23,493 nt of DNA, from positions 1 to 23,493 of the forward strand of contig DNFL01000083.1 in the NCBI GenBank assembly GCA_003486945.1, given 5' to 3'. Both the position numbers and the translations under genes were made by a program. Source of the DNA: Hyphomonas sp. (GTDB lineage Bacteria > Pseudomonadota > Alphaproteobacteria > Caulobacterales > Hyphomonadaceae). A model generated the notes under the pieces. That model made no database searches. It had not been told where the DNA came from and worked only from the letters and a program-made list of their open reading frames with translations. Shown piece after piece: positions 1 through 6,322 of the stretch; position 1 is the first letter of the stretch; every line of letters starts with the position of its first letter.

Positions 1-14
1 AACTGGAAGTCTAC

Positions 15-57
15 AAGTCATGACTGTCGAGATACCCGGGATGATGAAAGTCATGAC
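15..57. promoter_or_regulatory. Two copies of a GTCATGAC palindrome
   Basis: The perfect 8-base palindrome GTCATGAC occurs at 17-24 and again at 50-57, each inside the 10-base direct repeat AAGTCATGAC (15-24 and 48-57). The left copy extends to the 10-base palindrome AGTCATGACT. The centres lie 33 bp apart, about three helical turns, which would suit paired binding of a dimeric regulator. If the downstream gene really starts after the proline tract, this is its upstream region. No known operator consensus is recognised. Confidence 0.3.
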
Positions 58-484
58 CGTTTTGCTGCCTCCCCCCCCCTCCCCCCCCCCGCCGTCCCAG
101 GCGGTGCCCCAGTACAGCTGTTGTACGAAAACGGCGCACGATTTCCGCAACTGCCTGCGGGATTTCGTGGCCGATCTCGCATCGGGCCGGATGGCGGTCT
201 ATGTCTGGCGCGGGGAGGGCGGGCCTGCCGCGGTTGCCCTGCGTCAGGATCCGGGCGGCTGGCGTCTCGCCGAAGCCCGGGCGCGCGACAATATTGAGCT
301 TGCCGATGCGCCGCTGATGGAGATCGTCGCGGCGGTGAAGGCGGCCGGTATCCGCACCGGCGAATCCTGGGGCTGGCTCAACCGCCGGCTCGAGGACCGT
401 GCCCTCGAAGGCCCGCCGCTTCCGGCTCCGCCCGCGGTGCGGGACTGGCGCGCCGCGCTCGGTCTCGGAAACATTTGGGACTAG
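20..484 (+). CDS. Hypothetical protein with PcfJ-like C-terminal segment, 5' end uncertain
   Basis: This 154-residue frame is also open to the left edge of the window, so the ATG at 20 is only the first Met in view and the gene may begin outside. Residues 17-26 are almost all proline, encoded by two long C runs (71-79 and 81-90). From about residue 40 the protein looks like real coding sequence: an H-x-x-RNCL motif followed by a Phe-rich stretch, ASGR, a VWR strand and a WRLAE segment. That order resembles the end of PcfJ-family proteins, which are plasmid- and phage-associated and of unknown biochemical role. Homology is a recollection of the motif, not a search result. An in-frame GTG at 104, after the proline tract, is another possible start. 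No good ribosome binding site supports any of the starts. The part upstream of about 100 could be non-coding or an assembly artefact. Confidence 0.5.
   Translation: MTVEIPGMMKVMTVLLPPPPSPPPPSQAVPQYSCCTKTAHDFRNCLRDFVADLASGRMAVYVWRGEGGPAAVALRQDPGGWRLAEARARDNIELADAPLMEIVAAVKAAGIRTGESWGWLNRRLEDRALEGPPLPAPPAVRDWRAALGLGNIWD
71..90. repeat. Poly-C low-complexity tract (9 C, T, 10 C)
   Basis: Two long cytosine runs are separated by one T and lie inside the first reading frame, where they encode a Pro/Ser run. Such a tract can slip during replication and shift the frame. It is also a classic site of sequencing or assembly error, so the frame upstream of it should be treated with caution. Confidence 0.85.
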
Positions 485-586
485 GCGGTGGGGCAGGGCG
501 CCCCGGGGGTTAACCTCGGGGCGCCTTGCTTTTCAGGCCTCCCGTTCCGGGTTACTCTCCCGGAAGAGAAAATGGAGGAAACAGGC

Positions 587-1183
587 ATGGCAGACGGTCA
601 GCAGCCCGGCGCACAGGCAAAGTTCAAAGAAATGCTCGAAGGGTCCAAGGAAGACTGGGACATCATCGCGGAGCATTCGCGCCACTTCAACAAGGGCCTC
701 GCCGCGCGCGTCATCAACCACCTGAAGCTGCTCGATGGCGACTTCGGCGGCTTCCCGGTCGACCGGCTCACCCATTCCCTGCAAACCGCCACCCGTGCCC
801 ACCGCGACGGGCGCGATGAGGAATATGTCGTCTGCGCCCTCCTGCACGATATCGGCGACACGCTCGGCAGCTACAACCACCCGGATGTCGCCGCCGCCAT
901 CCTCAAGCCCTTCGTGTCAGAGGCCAATCACTGGATGGTCGCCAATCACGGCATGTTCCAGGGGTATTACTTCTTCCACCATCTCGGCCTCGACCGGAAC
1001 ATGCGCGACCAGTTCCGCGGCAATCCGCATTTCGAATACTGCGCCCAGTTCTGCCATCTCTACGACCAGGCAGCGTTTGATCCGGAGTATGAGAGCGAGC
1101 CGCTGGACTTCTTCATTCCGATGGTGGAGCGGCTGTTCGAACGGCCGAAAAACTCCATGTATCTCAGGAAACAAGAGGCATAA
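587..1183 (+). CDS. HD-domain protein (predicted phosphohydrolase or MIOX/PhnZ-like oxygenase)
   Basis: The product is a 198-residue soluble protein made almost entirely of one HD domain, like the predicted HD phosphohydrolases of COG4341. The start at 587 is chosen because GGAGG (574-578) lies 8 bases upstream; the frame is open further left but without a better site. Candidate metal ligands are His63 (in THSLQTA), the His87-Asp88 pair (LLHDIGD), His98, His121 and Asp160. That six-ligand order and spacing resemble the mixed-valence di-iron oxygenases MIOX and PhnZ as much as a phosphohydrolase, so the reaction is open. A small membrane protein follows after 24 bp and may be cotranscribed. 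No phosphonate or inositol genes lie nearby to decide the substrate. Confidence 0.85.
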   Translation: MADGQQPGAQAKFKEMLEGSKEDWDIIAEHSRHFNKGLAARVINHLKLLDGDFGGFPVDRLTHSLQTATRAHRDGRDEEYVVCALLHDIGDTLGSYNHPDVAAAILKPFVSEANHWMVANHGMFQGYYFFHHLGLDRNMRDQFRGNPHFEYCAQFCHLYDQAAFDPEYESEPLDFFIPMVERLFERPKNSMYLRKQEA

Positions 1184-1207
1184 GTTGAGGCAGGAGGAAA
1201 ACACCGG

Positions 1208-1459
1208 ATGCTGAAAATCCTCGTCTTCCTCCTCCTCATCGCGGCCGTCATCCTGTTCTTTGCGCTGCGCAGCACCCCCCGGCGCCCGCCGCGAGACTGG
1301 CGCCGCGGCGGCGATAATGGCGGCCCCATCCTGCCCACCAGCCAGATCGGCCTCGGCACCGGCGGCAAGAAAACCAACGACACGCCCTCCGGCGATTCCC
1401 GCGAAACAGAATCCGCCTCATCCGACGCCGGCGGCGGCGATGGCGGGGGCGGGGATTGA
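1208..1459 (+). CDS. Small single-pass membrane protein, function unknown
   Basis: The product is 83 residues long. Residues 2-20 are a strongly hydrophobic helix (LKILVFLLLIAAVILFFAL), followed by a very basic stretch (RSTPRRPPRDWRR) as expected for the cytoplasmic side of a membrane anchor. A disordered tail then ends in acidic, Gly-rich sequence. AGGAGG at 1192-1197 lies 10 bases before the ATG and supports the start. The gene sits 24 bp behind the HD-domain gene and is probably in the same transcript. I do not recognise the family; proteins of this shape are common and uncharacterised. Confidence 0.7.
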   Translation: MLKILVFLLLIAAVILFFALRSTPRRPPRDWRRGGDNGGPILPTSQIGLGTGGKKTNDTPSGDSRETESASSDAGGGDGGGGD

Positions 1460-1493
1460 GCGACGGGAGAAATCCCGCGCCCGCGTTCCGAAC

Positions 1494-1578
1494 GGCTCAT
1501 CCTGAGCGAAGTCGAAGGAGAGCCGGGGCTCGTAGCAGTTTGACTTGGCCATCCTTAGACTTCGCTCAAGGATGAGCG
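1494..1578. repeat. Imperfect inverted repeat, REP-like intergenic element
   Basis: The gap between convergent genes (1460-1664) holds two arms of about 22 bases in opposite orientation at 1494-1515 and 1557-1578, both carrying the core CTCATCCT(T)GAGCGAAGTC. They differ by one inserted base and end mismatches. The core looks like short intergenic repeats I recall from several high-GC bacteria. A smaller dyad, CGGGAA/TTCCCG at 1615-1637 with an 11-base loop, follows and could be a weak terminator for the minus-strand lipoprotein gene. Confidence 0.6.
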
Positions 1579-1664
1579 TTGGAGCAGGGTGCGAAGTGAG
1601 CGCCAAATCCCAATCGGGAAACTTTCTAGGCTTCCCGCGTCACGTCTCTGAATTCCAACAGATT

Positions 1665-2030
1665 TCAGTCTTCAGCCGCTTCGCATTCGCCGGCCGATGC
1701 CACGCTGATGCCCGCCGAATGCGCGGCGCATGTGTTGCCATAGGTCTTGCCGTCACAGCCGCAGACCGGGGCATATTCATAAGTGCACATCATCGGCGGC
1801 GCGGTGCAGGTGCCCGCAGAATCCGCCGTCGTCCGGCACGCGCCGTCTTCATGGATGCAGGCGAGGCCGCTGGCGCACTGGAACGCCGCGATGCCGCCGC
1901 ACATTTCACCCGCGGCCGCGAGCGGGCGTTCCGTTGCCGGTTGCGCGGTCTCCGCCGGTGCCTCTGCCTTCTGCCAGAAGGCGCATCCGGTCAGAACAAG
2001 GAAAGCAGCGGCTAAAAGAAAGGGGCGCAT
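1665..2030 (-). CDS. Kazal-domain lipoprotein (putative protease inhibitor)
   Basis: The 121-residue precursor starts with a basic-hydrophobic signal peptide and a lipobox LTGC with Cys16, so it should be a lipid-anchored envelope protein. After an Ala/Glu/Pro-rich linker (about 20-40) comes a Cys-rich segment with C44, C52, C58 and C65. A Kazal-like module at about 75-116 follows, recognised by CTYEYAPVCGCDGKTYGNTC and the closing Cys116. Kazal modules bind and block serine proteases in animals; bacterial copies are known, but their targets are mostly not. The gene lies 54 bp downstream of the minus-strand SDR gene and could be cotranscribed with it. Its ribosome binding site, GGAG, falls inside a perfect dyad. 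Confidence 0.85.
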   Translation of the reverse strand: MRPFLLAAAFLVLTGCAFWQKAEAPAETAQPATERPLAAAGEMCGGIAAFQCASGLACIHEDGACRTTADSAGTCTAPPMMCTYEYAPVCGCDGKTYGNTCAAHSAGISVASAGECEAAED

Positions 2031-2036
2031 GGCATG

Positions 2037-2052
2037 TCTCCGGTTCCGGAGA
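2037..2052 (-). promoter_or_regulatory. Perfect dyad covering the Shine-Dalgarno of the Kazal lipoprotein gene
   Basis: TCTCCGG (2037-2043) and CCGGAGA (2046-2052) form a perfect inverted repeat around TT. In minus-strand RNA this could fold as a 6-bp stem with a GAAC loop. The GGAG that should serve as the ribosome binding site of the gene starting at 2030 is in the 3' arm, 6-10 bases before the ATG. The hairpin could limit translation or act as an attenuator after the SDR gene. Confidence 0.4.
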
Positions 2053-2084
2053 AGCCTGCGCCCCGATCAGAATTTTGGCAAGGC

Positions 2085-3008
2085 TCAGGCCTTGGCGGTT
2101 GCCGCGGCCACCGCTGCGAAGATGTTCTGGCCATGCTCGCCGCCGGCCTTGAAGGCGGGGCGGGTGGTGTTCACGTCGGTGATCTGGTCCCACTTCGCGG
2201 CCACGGCCTCTGCCGTCAGCGCGTCGCCCGCGCCGACGAACACGCCGGCGGTTTCAACAATGCGCGCCATCGAGAAAGCACCGGCACCCGCCGACAGGAT
2301 CATGCCCGTCGGTGCATCTTCCTTCACGAGGTTGATCACGCCCGGCGTCACATATTCCGGCTTCAGTGCGTTCAGCATCTGCTCCGACATGATGTCTTCC
2401 GTCATGCGGGTTGCAGCAATCGGACAAACGGCGTTGATCTTGATGTCGTTTTTCGCGCCTTCGATTTTCAACGTGTTCATCATGCCGACCACGCCCAGCT
2501 TCGCGGCGCCATAGTTCGCCTGGCCGAAGTTGCCATAGAGGCCGGTGGAGGAGGTGGTCACGACGATACGGCCATAGTTCTGGGCCTTCATGATATCCCA
2601 GGCCGCATGCACCGGCAGGAACGAGCCGCGCAGGTGAACGGCGAGAACGAGGTCGATGTCCTCGGTCGTCATTTTCGAGAAGGAGCGATCCCGCAGGATG
2701 CCGGCATTCGCGATGATGATGTCGATCCGGCCCCATTTGGCCATCGTGTCATCGATCATGCGCTTCACGCCGTCGACATCCGAAACCGACGAGCCGTTTG
2801 CGATCGCTTCGCCGCCAAGCGCTTCGATTTCAGCGACCACGGCCTTCGCCGCGTCCGAACCGCCGCCCGAACCATCGCGCGAACCGCCGAGGTCATTGAC
2901 CACAACTTTCGCGCCGCGGCGGGCAAGCTCCAGCGCATGCGCACGGCCAAGGCCGCCGCCAGCACCAGTCACAATGGCCACGCGGCCGTCAAAACGGATC
3001 TCGGACAT
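2085..3008 (-). CDS. SDR-family (3R)-hydroxyacyl-CoA dehydrogenase-like oxidoreductase
   Basis: The product is a 307-residue cytosolic short-chain dehydrogenase/reductase. The Rossmann motif TGAGGGLG is at 14-21 and Asp39 ends the second strand, favouring NAD(H). The NAG motif is at 101-103 and the catalytic set is Ser153, Tyr166 and Lys170 (YGAAK). Length, the insert after the second strand (DLGGSRDGSGGGSDAA) and the segment GLYGNFGQANY match the dehydrogenase domain of peroxisomal multifunctional enzyme 2 (HSD17B4) and its bacterial homologues, which oxidise (3R)-hydroxyacyl-CoA. The substrate is therefore probably an acyl-CoA or steroid-like hydroxyacyl. GAGGGAGA precedes the ATG on the minus strand. 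The upstream 145 bp are shared with the divergent VOC gene. Confidence 0.88.
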   Translation of the reverse strand: MSEIRFDGRVAIVTGAGGGLGRAHALELARRGAKVVVNDLGGSRDGSGGGSDAAKAVVAEIEALGGEAIANGSSVSDVDGVKRMIDDTMAKWGRIDIIIANAGILRDRSFSKMTTEDIDLVLAVHLRGSFLPVHAAWDIMKAQNYGRIVVTTSSTGLYGNFGQANYGAAKLGVVGMMNTLKIEGAKNDIKINAVCPIAATRMTEDIMSEQMLNALKPEYVTPGVINLVKEDAPTGMILSAGAGAFSMARIVETAGVFVGAGDALTAEAVAAKWDQITDVNTTRPAFKAGGEHGQNIFAAVAAATAKA

Positions 3009-3153
3009 CAGGGGTCTCCCTCAAACGGTGGGTCTTGTTGTGGCGGTGTCACACCAGACGCTCACGTAAACGTCAAGCGCGCCCCTGCGTCACCTCTTGC
3101 CGCAGGTAAGGCCGCATGGTTGCACTCGCCCCAAGCGACTAAGGGAGGAAACC

Positions 3154-3522
3154 ATGCTCGCCTATGTGACCCTCGGCACAAACAACAAGGAAAAGGCTCT
3201 GGCCTTCTATGACGCCGTCCTCGGCGAAATGGGCGCCAAGCGCTTCTTCGCCAATGACCGCCTGCAATTCTACGGGGTCGGTCCCGGCCAGCCGATGATC
3301 GCCATCGGGGATGCCTACGACAAGAACCCCGCCACCGTCGGCAACGGCGTCATGCCGGCGCTTGCCTGTGCCAGCAAGGAAGTCGTCGACAAGGTCTACG
3401 CCAAAGCCATCGCTCTCGGCGCGGCAGATGAAGGCGCACCCGGCAACCGGATGCCGACCTTCTACGGGGCCTATTTCCGTGATCCTGATGGTAACAAGAT
3501 TTGCGTCTGTAAGTTGGGCTAA
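3154..3522 (+). CDS. VOC-family (glyoxalase/dioxygenase superfamily) protein
   Basis: The product is a 122-residue single VOC module. The N-terminal strand and helix (MLAYVTLGTNNKEKALAFYDAVLGEMG) and the C-terminal YGAYFRDPDGNKICVCKL are typical of the family, the latter giving the usual DPDGN turn. Members range from glyoxalases and dioxygenases to antibiotic-binding proteins, so no reaction can be named. The ATG at 3154 is preferred over an in-frame TTG at 3097 because GGGAGGAA lies just upstream. The gene is divergent from the SDR and convergent with the lipoprotein gene ending at 3563. A terminator-like hairpin lies inside the end of that opposing gene. Confidence 0.87.
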   Translation: MLAYVTLGTNNKEKALAFYDAVLGEMGAKRFFANDRLQFYGVGPGQPMIAIGDAYDKNPATVGNGVMPALACASKEVVDKVYAKAIALGAADEGAPGNRMPTFYGAYFRDPDGNKICVCKLG

Positions 3523-3562
3523 GCTGGAAAAGCTGGAATCGTCCGGAAAAAACCCGGATAAA

Positions 3563-4741
3563 TCAGTCAACCAACTGCGAAACGGGCTCAGAAATGGGCC
3601 CGTTTTTCGTCCAGGCCTCGATACGGTAGGAGCCGGGCATCAGCAGCAGCGGCAACCGTTCGCCCGGCATCAGCAACAGCCGGTCTTCCGGTACCGCCAG
3701 CACCGGATCACCCGCCCGGCGCGCTTCCACCAGCACCGGCAGGTCCTGCGGCGCAAACACCGCCGGCACCGCCACGGGCGCCTCGCCGCTATCCTTCGCC
3801 GAACCCTGCCGGCCCGAGACCATCGGCGGGCGCGGGATCGCAATCACGATATCCGCGCCATTGGCGGGCCACTCGCCCTCGCCAGAATCCGGAAGGAAAG
3901 CAGGGGCTTCCAGCGTTTCGGAGCAGCGCACAAAGCTCACCACAACCGGCTCAAACCCCGAAAGGCGCCGCAATTCTTTCTCCAGCACCTTCGCCTCATC
4001 GCCGCGCTCGGCATGAATGATCGCCCGCGCTGTGGGCGATCGTGACAGCACCCGGCGGTTCACCTGCTGCGCCAGCGCCAGATGCCGGCGCGCGCGCTGC
4101 TCTTCCGCCGGCAGCGCCGCCAGTTCCCGCGGGCTGGTCCACCAGATACCCGGATCGATCAGTTCCATCCCATGTGTCTTCATATCGCGCAGCAACCGCC
4201 CATACCCGGGGTCGCGCGCAACAGAACCCTCCGTCACCAACGGCGCCGAAGTATCAGACGTGCCGCCAGGCCCGAAGGACAGGCCGTCATCGGCGTAGGT
4301 ATCAAATCCGTCGCCAGCGAGCCGCGACGCCACCCGCTGCACGAATGCAATCTGCTCCGGCGCGTGTTTCTCGCTTTCGATAATTACAGCCCGCGCACCA
4401 GCAGATGCGCGGGAAACGAGTTCCACCGGATCGACCCAGCGCTGCGGGCACGCGATGCGCGGTTCATGTTCGGGCGAAGGATAAACCAGATCATCGCGCC
4501 CCATTGCGCGCAGCATGTCTGCCAGCGGTCCGCCCTCTGACGTGCTGGCGCCCGCCAGATACAGGTCGGCCTGCGCAAAGAAGAAAGCGCGCGCATCCTG
4601 CGCCAGGTCGTCTTCCACATTCCATCCGGTTGCTGCGGCAGGGTCAACGCCGACCGTCTCGACGCCGACCGTCACCTCCTGCGTTGCCGGAACGCAGGCG
4701 GAGAGGACAATCGCGAAAAGACAAGCGGCCCGGCCGGGCAT
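3563..4741 (-). CDS. Lipoprotein with degenerate EreA/ChaN-like (Tiki superfamily) domain
   Basis: The 392-residue precursor has a lipoprotein signal ending in LSAC with Cys16. From about residue 115 the order of segments resembles haem-uptake/erythromycin-esterase-like proteins. These are AVIIESEKHAP (117-127), a helix and GFDTYADD, then VARDPGYGRLLRDMKTHGMELI, and finally RARRHLALAQQVNRRVL before ARAIIHAERGDEAK and a helix plus FEPVVV. In the active relatives I recall, the first motif reads NEAHH and the late one HAGxGH; here the Glu and one His of the first and the second His of the late motif appear to be missing. I infer a non-catalytic or altered member. The C-terminal 100 residues are Pro-rich and unrecognised. 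The ribosome binding site is weak (AAAGGTG). The gene is divergent from the nucleoside transporter. Confidence 0.7.
   Translation of the reverse strand: MPGRAACLFAIVLSACVPATQEVTVGVETVGVDPAAATGWNVEDDLAQDARAFFFAQADLYLAGASTSEGGPLADMLRAMGRDDLVYPSPEHEPRIACPQRWVDPVELVSRASAGARAVIIESEKHAPEQIAFVQRVASRLAGDGFDTYADDGLSFGPGGTSDTSAPLVTEGSVARDPGYGRLLRDMKTHGMELIDPGIWWTSPRELAALPAEEQRARRHLALAQQVNRRVLSRSPTARAIIHAERGDEAKVLEKELRRLSGFEPVVVSFVRCSETLEAPAFLPDSGEGEWPANGADIVIAIPRPPMVSGRQGSAKDSGEAPVAVPAVFAPQDLPVLVEARRAGDPVLAVPEDRLLLMPGERLPLLLMPGSYRIEAWTKNGPISEPVSQLVD
3581..3607 (+). terminator. Rho-independent terminator candidate for the VOC gene, inside the opposing CDS
   Basis: AACGGGC (3581-3587) pairs with GCCCGTT (3598-3604) across a 10-base loop, and a run of five T (3603-3607) follows in the plus direction. 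It lies 59 bp after the VOC stop codon but within the last codons of the minus-strand lipoprotein gene. A shorter hairpin, TCCGG/CCGGA at 3542-3558, sits between the two stops. Confidence 0.5.
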
Positions 4742-4951
4742 GCTGACACCTTTGATCTGCGGGTCCTGTCTGGGTCAGGCATAGGGCAGGCCGGGTCAAC
4801 GCGACTCCCCCCGGGGGCTAGGCGGTTGCAGGCGATGCAGCCCTGACGGGAGTCCTGGCGCGCGCCGATTGCCATTGCTAGCTTTCCAATCCCGGACGCG
4901 GCGGCTAAGCCTGTCAGCGGGGTTATCCAGTTAGCGGGAGGCGCGTTAAGC
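4742..4951. promoter_or_regulatory. Divergent promoter region, lipoprotein / nucleoside transporter
   Basis: These 210 bp separate two genes transcribed away from each other, so both promoters should lie here. I see no convincing -35/-10 pair and no clear operator. GGGAGG at 4936-4941 is the ribosome binding site of the transporter. Confidence 0.4.
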
Positions 4952-6247
4952 ATGCCGGCAGGATTTGAATGGGGCTGGGACAATGGCCGCGCACTGATCG
5001 GCATCGTGCTGATCTATGCGCTCTGCTGGGCGTTCTCGGAAAAGAAGAAGCTGTTGCCGTGGAAAGTCATCATCGGCGCCACCGTATTGCAGTTCGCGTT
5101 CGCGCTGATCCTTTTCGGTGTCCCCGTCGTTCGCTCCGTCCTGTTCCAGGCCAACAATGTGGTCAGCGGCCTGCAGGACGCAACGCGCGCCGGCACGAAT
5201 TTCGTGTTCGGCTATGTCGGCAACAACCAGGCCGCATCCGAGCTCATCGGCTCCTCCGCGCCGCCGCTCTTCTTCTTCCAGATCCTGCCGATCATCATTG
5301 TCGTTGCCGCGCTCTCGGCCATGCTCTGGCACTGGCGCATCCTGCGCTGGATCACCAATGGCTTCGCCGCTGTCTTCCGCCGCGCGATGGGCCTTGGCGG
5401 CGCCACCTCGCTCGCCGTGTCCGCCAACGTGTTCATGGGTATGACCGAAGCGCCGGTTCTCATCCGCCCATACATCAAGGGCATGACGCGCTCCGAGCTG
5501 TTGATCATGATGACCGCCGGCTTCGCCACCATCGCCGGATCTGTTCTGGTCGTGTACGGAGCATTCCTTGAGGGCAAGATGGCAAACCCGCTGGCCCAGC
5601 TGCTGACAGCTTCGATCATGGCGGCGCCTGCCGCCGTCGCCGTCGCCCTCACCATGATCCCGGAAACCACACCCGCTGACCAGCGCGCGCAGAACCCGGA
5701 CTTCAACTACGCCTCCACGATGGACGCCTTCTCCACAGGCGCCACCGACGGCCTGAAGATCGTTTTCAACATTGCCACCATGTTGATCGCCGCGCTCGCG
5801 CTGCTCTGGCTGGTCAATGCCGGCCTTGGCGCATTCCCGGATGTCGCCGGCGCGCCGCTCTCCATCGAACGCGTGCTAGGCTGGATCTTCGCGCCGCTGA
5901 TGTACATGATTGGCGTACCATGGGCGGAAGCCTCGCAGTCCGGCTCGCTGATGGGCGTGAAGACCGTGCTCACGGAATTTGTCGCTTTCATCCAGCTCGC
6001 CGAGATTCCGGTCGACGCGATGGATCCGCGCACACGCATGATCACTGCGCACGCCATCTGCGGCTTCGCCAATTTCGGCTCGATGGGCATCCTGATCGGC
6101 GGCCTGTCGATCGTGGAACCGGACCGGCGTGAGGATTTCCTCTCGCTCGCCTGGCGCACCCTGCTGGCTGGCACGCTCGCGACCTGCCTGTCGGGAGCTG
6201 TCGTCGGCGCCTTGCCGTATCAACTCTTCGCGGGCGTCGCCAGCTGA
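4952..6247 (+). CDS. Concentrative nucleoside transporter (CNT/NupC family)
   Basis: The product is a 431-residue inner-membrane protein with many hydrophobic helices, the usual length for bacterial CNT transporters. These import nucleosides with H+ or Na+. The family signature is clear: GGATSLAVSANVFMGMTEAP followed by VLIRPYI (about 149-175), then ELLIMMTAGFATIAGSVLVVYG, and near the end ICGFANFGSMGILIGGLSIVEPDRR. GGGAGG lies 10 bases before the ATG. A TonB-dependent receptor gene begins about 60-75 bp downstream on the same strand, suggesting a linked outer- and inner-membrane uptake route. Whether the driving ion is Na+ or H+ cannot be told from what I can see. Confidence 0.93.
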   Translation: MPAGFEWGWDNGRALIGIVLIYALCWAFSEKKKLLPWKVIIGATVLQFAFALILFGVPVVRSVLFQANNVVSGLQDATRAGTNFVFGYVGNNQAASELIGSSAPPLFFFQILPIIIVVAALSAMLWHWRILRWITNGFAAVFRRAMGLGGATSLAVSANVFMGMTEAPVLIRPYIKGMTRSELLIMMTAGFATIAGSVLVVYGAFLEGKMANPLAQLLTASIMAAPAAVAVALTMIPETTPADQRAQNPDFNYASTMDAFSTGATDGLKIVFNIATMLIAALALLWLVNAGLGAFPDVAGAPLSIERVLGWIFAPLMYMIGVPWAEASQSGSLMGVKTVLTEFVAFIQLAEIPVDAMDPRTRMITAHAICGFANFGSMGILIGGLSIVEPDRREDFLSLAWRTLLAGTLATCLSGAVVGALPYQLFAGVAS

Positions 6248-6322
6248 CGCTGCGGCCGGGGTCGCCAATCCCGGCGCCTGCGACTAGACTTTCCTGAACA
6301 CGTTTCAGTGGAGCGCTTCCGC

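Noticed and set aside
1545..2514. Plus-strand frames over the Kazal lipoprotein and SDR end
   Set aside because: They start inside the repeat region or opposite the lipoprotein and have no sensible domain; the minus-strand gene has a signal peptide and Kazal cysteines.
3097..3153. N-terminal extension of the VOC protein from TTG 3097
   Set aside because: GGGAGGAA directly before the ATG at 3154 and the start of the VOC fold at that Met make the extension unlikely.
2034..3212. Long plus-strand frame of 392 codons opposite the SDR gene
   Set aside because: It lies antisense to a gene with complete SDR motifs, has His/Arg-rich sequence without domain signs, and arises from high GC content.
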